From positions 5,125,001 to 5,189,000 of the forward strand of contig NC_081811.1 in assembly GCF_030704535.1 (NCBI RefSeq): DNA of 64,000 nt, given 5' to 3'. This document shows, in pieces, positions 24,408 through 35,853 of this stretch. How positions within the stretch are numbered: position 1 is the first letter of the stretch; each line of letters opens with the position of its first letter. The stretch comes from Vitis vinifera. Lineage: Eukaryota; Streptophyta; Magnoliopsida; Vitales; Vitaceae. A program made the translations under genes and the position numbers. A model generated the notes under the pieces. That model ran no database searches and was not told the origin of the DNA. It saw only the letters and a list, made by a program, of their open reading frames with translations.

Positions 24408-26062
24408 GCCTTCTTAGTTCTTATCTATATTTCCCAAGTGCGACAGTAAAAACTGTTTGGGTTGGGCTTCCGGCCCATTTCGAAGAAAAAGGAGGACCAG
24501 TTTCATTATTAACGAAAGCCCAAGGCTTAAGCAATGAATTATTATACATGGTTTTAAAAAGGGCATAGGACCGTCTCGTCTGACCGTTGGCTTGTCACCA
24601 TTTTGGCTCAGTTCGGTCATTTGAACCGTCCAAGGATTGGACCAGCCTCGAACCAAATGAACCGGCATTGGACCGGTGAACCAGATGAACTGATGGTTGG
24701 ACCGGTGAACCGGCCGAACCGTTCCCCTGAATCGAACAGTTCGAATTGATTTTATTTTTTTATTTTCTTTTTACGATATTGGTTTGATACATCATGCATC
24801 AAAACAACGTTGTTTTGGCGAGTATACAACATATGGCCCCCAGCAACCTTAACCCACTGGTCCCCGTTACTCCCTCTCAACTCTGCATGCTCCTCCGCCG
24901 CAGCCAGACTCGCCGACGAGGATGCCAACAGTCCTCCGAATATTGCGAAGTTTCTGTGAGTTGCAAAGAATATTACATTTTAAAATTTTATTTTTAATAT
25001 TTAATATTTTATTCATTTATTGCATATTGATTTATCGAATATTCATTATTCATTATTCATTATTTATTATTCATTAAATCAATTGAAGTTTGAATAATGT
25101 TCATATTCTAATTAGATTTTATATTTTTATTTACTTTATTTTAATTTTATATTGATCTTTAAAATGTTTTATTTGTGTTTAAATAAATTAATGGAATCAT
25201 TGAAAACATTAGGAATTAAAATAAATTTTTCGAAATATTAGGAATTCAAATAATTATATGATTTTTAAATAATTTTCTGATTTTGAAATAAAATTATGAT
25301 ATTGAAATTTTAAATAAATTTTTTATTTGAAAGTAAATTTCTAATTTTTTTAAAGAAAATCTGTAATAAATTTCAAAATTTTTAATCATTTGATTTTTTA
25401 AATTAATGTGGGGGTTTTAAAGATGATTTTATTTTTTTAATTAAAAGATAAAAAAATTATTGTAAAAATTTAGATAGGATTTATTTTTTTTATTTTTTAT
25501 TTTTAATAATATATAAAATATATATTAATGAGATGGATTGAACCTATTATCCCACCAATAAACTATGAACCAATAATTTTTCTAGTTTAATGTCCAATAT
25601 GAATATAAAAATATTATTATTATATTTATAACAAAAATAAATTATTTTTGTATTATTTTCATTAAAAAAAAACTCTAATTTAAATTTATAACAGAATTAT
25701 TCAAAAAATAAAAATAAAAACAAAAACTTTTATTAAATAAAAAAAAATGCTTGTTGAAAGAGGAGGAACATACTTTGCTGGGGATCGGAGTTCCTAAAGT
25801 GAATTCAGAGAGAGGACGGGAAATCTAAAGCGGCGGTCGGAGGAATCAATGGGGGGAGGGGCAAATGTGTAATAATGAAATTGTGTTCCCACAGTGTGTT
25901 CGCACAGGGGGCGCACGTTAACACCAAGGCATGCCAACACAGCAACCCACGGGCAACAGTTAAAAAAATAGGCAGACAATAGATTTTGCCCACCACTTCC
26001 CTCATCCTCTCCAATTAACTTCACACCAGATAGCCTTATCTTCTGAATTTTAACCCACAACC
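24408..26062. other. Divergent intergenic region with a GGACCGGTGAACC-type repeat
   Basis: This separates the divergently transcribed START-like and cyclophilin genes and must hold both promoters. About 24550-24760 is rich in GACCGGTGAACC-like words in both orientations, typical of a dispersed plant repeat whose class I cannot name. It is followed by about 900 bp of AT-rich filler (24960-25760). No gene is supported. Confidence 0.5.
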
Positions 26063-28785
26063 ATGGCTTCCGCATTTTCTTCTTGCTCTGTTTTCCAGGT
26101 TCTACTCTTTTCCCATTCTCACTACCTCATGTATATGCAGATGTATGTTGCCTGGTTGATTTTTTTTGTTTTCCCAATATGGCTATGTTTGATTGATACT
26201 TTTATTGGGAAAATAGGGTTGTTTGATTTTTGGTCTATCATGGCAACGATATGATATGTGGGTGTGGGTTTGCTTTTTCAGGCCGTCTTCAGCAAAGATA
26301 TCCCCAGTTTGCCAAGGAGGCCTGTGGTTTCTTGTATTGGAAAGACCCCAACTTTAAGCTGCCATGGGCGAGGCTTGGCGTCAAAATCTCATTATGCCTC
26401 TTGTTTTTCTATCACACCACTTTCTAAAGTAAATTCAGCTGGTCACCGAAGATTGATGTGTGTTAACTCTATGGCTAATGTAAGTATGCTATCAGATTAA
26501 GATTCTCGCCGCCCCCCCCCCCCCCCCCCCCCTCCTTTTTCTGGGTACTGTTCATGAAATTGAGATCATGGTCAGCAAACAAGGAATTGGGAGGGTAAGA
26601 AATTTTGAACATTCTTAACTGGGTATTGTTGAATTTGGATTTGGTACGATACTGCAGAGAATGTATGTTTCCCTTGAGATAGTTTGTGAAGTATTAACCA
26701 TTGTTCCATTTTCTTCCATAGAATTCTGTATTTTGGTATTGTTTTTCTAATTTGTGGTCTATACTTGTCTTGGTTTAGATGCTTACTTGGTTGTGTTATC
26801 TCAGGAGGTAGAGCTGCAAGCGAAAGTGACAACCAAATGCTTCTTTGATGTAGACATCGGGGGTGAACCTGTAGGTAGGATAGTAATTGGCCTCTTTGGA
26901 GAAGTAGTTCCAAAGACTGCTGAGAACTTCCGCGTCTTATGTACAGGCAAGCTTTGGCTTCCTACTATCATCACCATCATCATGAACATCAACTTATTTG
27001 TTACTATTACTATTGTGGATTGGTGGATGTGGCAGTGCATTTGAAATCTGAATTAGAAAAAATGTATTTGAAAATTCAGGAGAGAAAGGATACGGTTACA
27101 AAGGATGCTCTTTCCATCGTATTATTAAAGATTTCATGATCCAAGGAGGGGATTTCACTGAGGGAGATGTAAGTTATTCTTGTGTGAGGTTCCCCTAATT
27201 AGAAGGTTATTCTCATTAAGCTGAAAATTGTGGTGTTTACTTGCTGCAGGGAACGGGAGGAATCAGTATCTATGGCTCTAGTTTTGAAGATGAGAACTTT
27301 GCCTGTGAGTGTTTGCTACAGCCTGGATAGGAGTATTCTGGTTTAATATTTTATATTGAAAGCTTTGCCAAATCTCTTCCCGTTTCGTTAAATTGGAAAT
27401 TCTATGAGGGAGTCTTGAAACTGCATGGCTGTTACTGTATCTAAGTTGCTGAATTGTAGTGTAATTATTTGCAGTGACTCATGTTGGACCTGGGGTATTG
27501 AGCATGGCCAATGCTGGTCCCAATACCAATGGCAGTCAATTTTTCATTTGCACTGTAAAGGTGAGATATATTCAACCTTTTCAGCTCTCTTACAGCATCA
27601 GTTTCAATTTTTTTTGGGCAAATTTACACACTTTCCTTTTCTCATATGTTAGTACAAATGCCTCTTGTATTCTATTATCCCTTGAAAGCCTGGTAATTCT
27701 CATATTTAATTATCAGTGACGTCGTTGGTGAAAGCTATTCAATATAGATACATTTTCAATTATGTCAAGATCGCATAAGATTGTTTAATTCGTTTGTGAT
27801 GGTGCTTGCTGGAGGAAAGGAAATATCAGGTCTTGGTGTCGTAACTCATTTTATCACTATTTTAAATAATGAATTGATTATAAACAAGACTAGTTACATA
27901 CGTCTTCAGATTGATAATGACTGCACATGCACCATTCACCTGCCATATAAAATGATTATTTGGAGGAGCATGTTGTCAATGGGCTCAAATCCTGACACAT
28001 CTACCAAGAATATCTTTATATATGCTTTGGTCGGTCACCAAGGTGACGGATGAATTCCATTACTATTCCCCCATCTGCTCAACCACCAGAGTGAGCATTA
28101 ATATCAAAGAGTCATGAAAGAGACTTGAAAAGAGTGATTACATTAACATATGGGATCAGATATTATTTGGGAGAAAAGATAGAAATGGTTTTTAAGGTAT
28201 TTCTTTGGTAGAATGTGTTTTTGGTTAATATGAGAGATATCTCGGAGGCAAGTTGGTCCTAACAGATCTGACGTATCTCCCATTTTATGCATGTGCATCA
28301 ATGTACCCCTGAGAACTGTTCTTAGTTTTTCTCTAGATGAACTCAACCAGCTTCTCTTCCCAATTCATGAATAGGAAAGAAAATAAATTGGAGTAGGAAA
28401 ATTACATGATTTTGCGGTTCCTAGTTTCTCAATTTTGTTAATCTCAAGCATGAGGGATACACTTGATAATTGGATTGCTGTCCTTTTCTGTGTAAGATAT
28501 TTTGGTAGAATTTAAATGTGAACTGATCCCTACAATTGAATATGCATGGATATAATTCTGTTAGATCAAATAGGTAATCTTTTTGCTCAACTTCTCTGTA
28601 AAAAAATGTCCTTAATTTGCATTTTGTAGACTCCATGGTTGGACAGACGCCATGTTGTGTTTGGACATGTCATTGACGGAATGGATGTTGTGCGGAAGCT
28701 CGAGTCCCAAGAGACAAGCAGGTCAGATTACCCAAAGTTGACATGCAGAATTATAAATTGTGGGGAGTTGCCCATGGACAGCTGA
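26063..28785 (+). CDS. CYP20-3: Plastid-type cyclophilin (peptidyl-prolyl cis-trans isomerase)
   Basis: Seven exons: 26063-26098, 26282-26479, 26805-26946, 27080-27168, 27250-27304, 27475-27560 and 28630-28785 (TGA), 253 aa. Phases agree. The first ~80 residues are Ser/Arg/Lys-rich and uncharged at the very N terminus, as in a chloroplast transit peptide. The cyclophilin domain follows: [30 protein letters not shown] (active-site Arg), [20 protein letters not shown] and the Trp-containing [11 protein letters not shown]. It catalyses prolyl isomerisation. The pattern is closest to stromal CYP20-3 (ROC4), which is linked to redox control of Cys synthesis; the thylakoid paralogue CYP20-2 fits less well. 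Intron 3 starts with GC (ACAG|GCAAGC) rather than GT; the nearby GT would create a stop. Symbol assigned by resemblance. Confidence 0.93.
26512..26532. repeat. 21-bp poly-C homopolymer in cyclophilin intron 2
   Basis: An uninterrupted run of 21 C starts 32 bp after the donor site of intron 2 of the cyclophilin gene. It could form an i-motif/G-quadruplex pair or be a length-unstable tract. The exact length should be treated as uncertain. Confidence 0.9.
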
Positions 28786-29237
28786 TCTGCCAGCTGACTA
28801 AATAATCCCTTTGATCTTTTTTTCTCTAGTTTTGTCGCCTTTTGGGGTATGTAATGGCTTTACCAAATAGGCTTGTATGTGAGATTATTAGTTTTAAATT
28901 GGCTGAGAAATTAAGAGGGAATTCTACAAGCTCTTCCACATAGCTTCTTAATTTATCCATCTTTATGAAACTGGCTGATACATGGCGTGCATGAATACTG
29001 AATTCATTGCATCCAATCTCTTAATAAAGTTAATAGATATTTGGAGAAAAACACGGTGATACGCATCATGAGATTTTGTTTTGCTTCATTTTAGTAAACA
29101 TGCTTGATGGAGTATTACATAAAGATTCTAGATTTACTTCATTTCACCTTACATAAAGATACTCGCTGCAAAACTAGGAAGTATTCTGCAGGTGAAGTTT
29201 ACATAGATATATCATATATTTGAGACTAGTGGGGTAC
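28786..29237. other. Convergent 3' intergenic spacer
   Basis: About 450 bp separates the stop codons of the convergent cyclophilin and HAD genes, so both 3' UTRs and polyadenylation sites must lie here. AATAAAGTTAATAG near 29022 is a candidate poly(A) signal for the cyclophilin. Nothing else is evident. Confidence 0.5.
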
Positions 29238-30860
29238 CTATGCAAGGACTACAGTTTCAACTGCAGTGGATTGAATAACTTGCTCCAACTGCTCTCCTTC
29301 TTCACCTTCCCATATTTCAGGTAGGGCTTCTTTGATATTGTGGATGCTGCCCAAGGCATGGTCTGCACCAGGCACAAGCACCGAGCTCCCCACCTGCCAT
29401 CAATATTCTCATTCAGTCAATTTGCAGGTCATTGTGATACAAGGCAAAGATAAGAGCTTACTATAACTGTATGAAGCCCAGCTGCTTTCCCGCTTGTGAT
29501 GTTTCGAGCACTGTCATCAAAGAATATCTGAGGAAGGGAAGCAAAATCCATCAAACCATTGTGATAAAAATTGTAATCATGGCAGATAAAGAAGGAACAT
29601 TAGATTCCAAGAGGGGATGAGTTTCTGGGCCCTTACTGTTTTCTTAGGATCAACATTTGCAATCCGTATAGCAGCTTCAATGGCCTCCACAGATGGTTTA
29701 CAGAGAATTGGTGACCTGGGGCGGAAACTGTTACTTTCAGCCATATCAGCTGCATTATCTTCTGGCTCACTTGCACCTTCCTTGCAGACTCCATTTCCCT
29801 CCAGCTCCTCATTGTATTCAGTTGGTTCAGGAGGAGGATTAAGAGTTTCAAAGCATATGACACCTTCAAAACAACCTTCCAAGCCCAACCTGTTGAGAAC
29901 TTGAGCCGCATGCTCTCTGTCTGCATTAGTGAAAATCTGAAAACACCAGCACACATTTTGGAATGTCATACAGCACGGTTGCAAATGCAGCTAAACATTT
30001 ACTTCTGAAATGAAAGCTTGTGGACATATTTTACATACTATTTTACGCTGTGGCATTGAGAGCAGAAGGTTCCTTAACACTGGATCCGGCTTTAGTGACT
30101 CATAGGGTAATCTTCCATGAACATAGGCATGAAACTCATCATCGTCGAATTCATAACCAAGAGCCTGAAAGGTAAGAGACTGAAACTCATAAATTCCTCG
30201 ATAAAATGAACAAAGGTACCAAGAGCTGGGAAAAACAGGAATAACAATGGAGAAGATAAACCCAGCTCTGTTTTACCTTTAAACCAGCCATTGTTGTCCC
30301 ATACTCCCTGTATAGTTCCAAGCACATCCTTGGCACTTCACTTTCTTCTATATTCAAGTGTTGCAACATGTAGTCTGCAAATTGAGATCACCCATCTTCA
30401 AAATCACCATAAATTCACAATAATATCAGCATCTCAGTATCATGATCAGTATTGTTTAGAACCATACCTTCTATGTTCTTGCGGCAAGCCAAGTTCAGGC
30501 CTGAGCTCATGGGGTACAAGGTATCATCCATATCTGGGAAACACATAAAGAACCCATAAATAGAAGAAATCTTTCATAAATAGGTTTCAGTAAACAAGGT
30601 CGATTTTAATTCCAATTTCTCTGCAATAATATTAGGTCGAATTTCCAAATAAATCTCTTAATCTTCAACTTGGTGATCTTGTCATCTTGATCATTCATTT
30701 GGGAAATATTACTAATTTTTGTTTTTAAGGACAAGACCATGATCATGTTCATTCAATATCCCTTCTGGCACCAATAAAAGGCGGCTCGGTCTGGTCATTA
30801 GAACATACCAAAGAGCAGGCACTCATACTTGGCTCTATTGGACCCCTCAACAGCATCCAT
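29238..30860 (-). CDS. HAD-superfamily hydrolase, pyrimidine 5'-nucleotidase-like
   Basis: Seven exons on the minus strand: 30860-30809, 30533-30468, 30374-30277, 30164-30039, 29936-29637, 29527-29462 and 29393-29238 (TAG), 287 aa. Phases agree and all sites are GT-AG. HAD motifs appear in order: DMDDTLYP (nucleophile Asp18, acid/base Asp20), FTNAD (motif II), a Lys in CKPSVEAIEAA (motif III) and FFDDSARN (motif IV). This matches the SDT1-type pyrimidine 5'-nucleotidase group, which dephosphorylates nucleotide monophosphates; the true substrate here is not shown. An acidic, Pro/Glu-rich insert of about 45 residues precedes motif III. The first intron falls inside the codon for the catalytic Asp18. 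A CTGCAG|ATTTG acceptor 14 nt before the ATG suggests a 5' UTR intron. Length is close to Arabidopsis relatives (about 280 aa). Confidence 0.92.
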
Positions 30861-31299
30861 CTTCGAGAACAAATCTGCAGGAAGGTTCCACAAGATCAAA
30901 ACAAAAGTGTATTGAAAATTCTATTCAACATGCTCCATACCCCACACCCACAGAAGATGGAGGAGAATTATTGATCTGTTAGTAGCCTTAGAGATTCATG
31001 AACATCAGTAGAATACATTCATTGTTTTTCATTTCTAGTTGTTCAGAGTCTAGGATTCTTAAACTATGACTAATATGGTGGGAATTCATTCAAGCCAAAC
31101 AACTTGGAAAACATTGAAAATGAAATAATCACAGAAAAGCTAAACACAATAAGATGCAGTGAAGGGAAAAAAAACCTAGTGAACCCATCAAGAAGATCAT
31201 GGATGAAGAAAGGCCTAATGCTCAGAGCTTCCAATTTATAGGCAGGATTACCCTGTCTCATCCAATACTTAAAAGAGGCCAACATATTCTATGCAAAAT

Positions 31300-34200
31300 T
31301 GATGGGATTTGTGATGAAAACAATGCAAGCTTATCAATGAGAACCGCATCATCTGATATAAAATAAAGCGGAAGCTTTATAGAATATAAGAGGCTTAAAA
31401 AATAAATAGACGGTGCAGCACTTAAAGATCACCTTCAAATACAAATATACAATAGATGACTCTTGAACAGTCCGATGCACAACCAATGGTTCGCTTACAG
31501 GGCCTATTTATATGACTTAAAGGGTGCCCCACTCTCAATTAAGGCACTTTTGAGGTGACAGGAGCAAGCATATGAGGTGTAGCATATTTCTTCTTCTCTT
31601 TAAGACAATGCCTAATTCTAAAGTCACTTGCTTTCTGTTAAAGGTCGTTTTCAGTAAAATTAGGTGGCTTTAGAGGGAGGCCTCATATGCCACCACACCC
31701 ATATGCCAGGAGTTGGGTTTCAATTAAACAACAATCTATGACTCTTATGCATGTTGGCCACCATGTTTATTTATTGATGATGATCATTTTGAAAAAATGG
31801 AGTGGATGCTGATTGGATCATAGACAAAAGAGGAAATGGCAAGTTATTGTTTCTTGTTGTCTAGAGACTGGGAATAGCTCAAATTGGTCTTGGATTCTGA
31901 GAATCCAAGAAATGGATGAGAATAGTTGTTAGTGGGCTTGGGAAGATGAGGATTATTCCTTAAATGTACGGAATAACCGCAGAGTAGCTATATTCTACTT
32001 AAATTCTATACGAGAAAATGTTAACATGCTGCACAATCCTTTTGCTTCAACTGGAAGCCAAGCCTGAAAGTTCAATTTTCTGGTTGCAATAGCAGAACAT
32101 GAAGAAAATATTAGCAAATTGCCCTAGAACTTGCTTGACAATTAGAATGAGCAAATTCAGCTTGCTGTTACCTTTCATGACAGATTTCACAGTTCAGTTT
32201 CCAGAAATTTGTGATCTCTTATCTACTTTAACATATCATTCAATCACATGGAAGGTACTGCAAATCTTTTAAGAATAAGCGGAGAACTGATTCTTTCTAG
32301 TTTTCACAGAGGACATAAGCCATCAATGTCCAGTATCCCTTTTCCTTTGGTTTCTCTAACAGGTGGCACAGAAATTCTTGTGGCATTTTCAGAGGCATGC
32401 TTAACTTTCTGCTTGAGTTCCATGTGCTTTTCCGCATATATTCTTCCATAGGACTCCACTATCCCATCTTTTTGTACCCTTCCATCCATTTGCTAGTCTG
32501 AATAAACCGAATATTTCCCATTCTGTTGCAATGCCCCATCTCATCACCGTCCTCGCCTTTCCAACTGACTGGTGTATGAACAGTCTTTCCATGGTGTAAC
32601 AAAAGATCTTAAGAACAACTGAACAACATTTTGCTTTGTATGAGAAAATGTCTTAAACCCAACTCTTGTTATGCTGTTCTTTCACATCAGCTACCAAGGA
32701 ATTATACTTGTTCTGAGTTCTGCTAAGTATCTGTCATTTTTACATGACTGTTCCACCACCCCATGAACTTCCAAAATACTGTGTCAGCTCCAGGATGTAT
32801 TATGTGGCTCTCCTTTGCCTTGAGGAAATAAGTGCTAGAAGAACACCTAGTCTTGAAAATTTTTCTAAGTAGAGACGAGACAAGAGTCACATGTGTACAG
32901 TACTCTTCATCAACTCACCTAATTTTCCTTGCATGTTTCATTTTCAAATCTTGGAATGGGGCCTGGTCTATAATGGATGGCTTCTTTTAGTATTGTAAAC
33001 CTCTTGAACTCTAAAGAGAATTTTTCTAAGGCCAGTTACTTTGAGAACATTTATCTGCTGAATTTGGCAACAATGGAGGAAGACCCAAAATACTGCTGTT
33101 TGGTCATTTTGAATAATGAGGACCTGGGGTTGTATCATATTAATTAGTAAAACCAATAGTGCTGACTGTACTAGGTTTATCAAATGATCATTGGTTAAAA
33201 TGACAAAATCTTTGATTATTGTTGTGCCCTTGGGAAAAAAGAGGGAGTTGTTTGGGAGAAAAAGGGCCATTATTGCTACTTTTGACTCCTTCCATCTTCT
33301 CCCCTGGTTGGCAAGTAGAATACCAGCCTTCCATGAGTGTTAGAACAATTTCATGTTGATTGTTGGACCTTTCCCATAGTTTTAGTTGGTGTTTGCATTT
33401 TTTACTTGATTTTAAATACAAACTGAAATGTATTTAATAATATTAAGTATTAAGTTGATATTATATTTTTATTAAGTATTAAAAAAATCTCAATAAATTA
33501 TTTTTAACATTTAGAAAAAGTAAAATATTTTATCATTTTCTATTCAATAAATTTTTTTTTAAAATAAATACTAAGTTAACAAATAAATAAATAAATAATT
33601 TAAAATCTGAAAGTAAAATACTTTTAACAAAAAAACAAAAAAAAACAAATAAATACCTTAGATTGCATTTGGTTTTAGAAAATTTAAAAGAAAACACATG
33701 AAAAAAAAATAGAAAAAAAAAAGAGAGAAAGAAAAGTAAAAACAAAGGCTTAAAATTAATAAATTAATTTTATATACCATTTTAAACTTGTTTCTTTTAT
33801 TTAATTTTTCTACATAAATATTAAATAATTTTAAAATGTATAAATTTTAAACTATTTTTTAATTATATATTTTTTCATATTTTTAATATAAGTAAAAATA
33901 ATAAAATCCTTTTTTTTTAGTATTTTCCTTAGAACCAAGCATGGTTAAACTTTTTAAATTAGTTTTAACATGATATTAAAATTTTAAACCAAGAACCCAC
34001 CTACTTTTTTTTTTTTTGAAAAAGTGGTTTAGTCAAGAATAAAAGTCTTAAACTTTTAAGTCAAATAATAAGCCACCAACTTTGAAAATGGACTTAGTTG
34101 TTTAACAATTAATAAAATAATTTCTTTCTTTGAGTGGTTAAGTCAATCTATGGAATAATTTATTCCCTAGGTTGAAAACCCTTAAAACATAGAAAATTAG

Positions 34201-35853
34201 GCTTGCTTTCAAACTTATAAGATACTTCTTTTATGAACACAAAATTATTTTGTAAAGAATATTAACAGCGGGAATGTAAAGAATATTAATTTCGAGATTG
34301 TACTCATAATTAATTACTTTAATATAAATTTTTGTTTCACATCTTTTTTCTATTGATTTGCCTATTTTTGCTGGACTTTTACAAAATTTATGTGTACAAA
34401 TGTATAATTAGTTAAAAATTAATAAAAAAAAATAGTAATTAGGATTTCTAATTATGCTTTGTTACTAAAAAATATTAGAAATTTTTTAAATGGAATTTCA
34501 TTGGTTACTCACTTTTTTATGTGATGTATTGTTAGATTTGTGGATTTGTCATTGAAATGTATGTATAATTGTTAATGTTAATTTGTTCATTTTTTTATTT
34601 TTAATTTAGGAAAAAGTATCAAATTCTAACTTTTTATTTTTTAAAATTAATTGAAATAGATGAGTGGGAATTAAGTTTTCAAGTTATAATTTAAAAAATT
34701 AATCCAAATGGTTTATTTTGATTTTGTTGTATAATAAGATTTGAAATGGATAAGTTATGAGGAAAAATAATGATTAAGAAGCGTTTGACATTGATTTCAA
34801 AGAACGTTTTTACTCTCTTTAACACTTGAAAAATAAAAAATTTTAAGTGCTAAAAAAATTAGAAGCGTTTTCAAATTTTAAAATTTTAATTATTAATTTT
34901 AAAAAATTATTACATTTTTTGTGAGAGATTGAAATGTTATAACTAAAAAGAGAAATAGTAGTCCTTTCCTTTTTTATGAACACACAATTATTTTATAAAA
35001 AATGATAAGACAAAAACCAAACATCCTAAACTTAAATGTTAAAAACTAACTTTTTTTTAAAGACTTGACGGTTATGAAAAATTAGAAGGAAAATGAAAAA
35101 TGAAGAAAATAGAGTGGAAAAGTAAAAGAAAAAAAAATGAATAAAAAAAAAGTTTAAATTTAATAAATATTTTTATAAGTTTCTTCAAATTTATTTTACT
35201 TATTTTATTTCTTGTTATAACATGATTAAATAATTTAAAAATATATAAATTTCAAATTAATTTTAATTTTAATTTATTTTATTTTTATAATAAAACTAAA
35301 TATGAAAAATCATTTTTCTTAATATTTTTTTTCTTTCCCTAATATTTTTCAAAACCAAATATAGCCTAAAAGTTTTAAAAAAGGAAATTATATTTTTCTA
35401 CATATCCACCTAAAAATTAAAAATTTATTAATACATTCATTCGATAATTTGAAAAGTTACCCGAAACATCCTTTCTATTATCATTCTCTAAACCCATCTT
35501 TCTCCTTTTTCTTTGAACATATTTTTTTCCAACTATAGACCCTAAAATTGTGAGTATATTCATAGATAATTTAAAAAATTTATGCTTTTTACTTGAATCT
35601 ATATAACATACTGAAATGTTGCTATTTGGAAATATCGATGACATATTTTTTTTTGGAATTTCGCCCAAATATCAACCTAGGCTTGGGTTCAAGCTTATTT
35701 AACATTAGGTCATCTTCTTATTTGTTAATATATATGCATAATATATGTTAAAGTTCATTATTGAAAATAAATAAATAAATTCTAATTATGTTATTTTAAA
35801 ATTTAATTAATTAATTAATAAATATATAAAACCCACCATTATAATTTTCTTGA
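31300..35853. other. AT-rich intergenic region without supported genes
   Basis: From 31300 to about 33400 the composition is ordinary but no open frame has a recognisable domain. From about 33420 to 35850 the DNA is very AT-rich with poly-A/T tracts and may contain decayed MITEs: 33661-33945 has weak inverted ends resembling those at 639-844, and 35040-35370 has similar internal sequence. I see no gene. Confidence 0.5.

Noticed and set aside
26572-26913. Minus-strand frame over cyclophilin exon 3
   Set aside because: It overlaps a well supported coding exon antisense and has no domain.
33533-33745. Phe/Leu-rich minus-strand frame
   Set aside because: It is a translation of poly-A/T low-complexity DNA.
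34007-34025. Poly-T followed by GAAAAAG as a fourth LINE-tail stub
   Set aside because: No flanking direct repeat was found and the TATC tail motif is absent.
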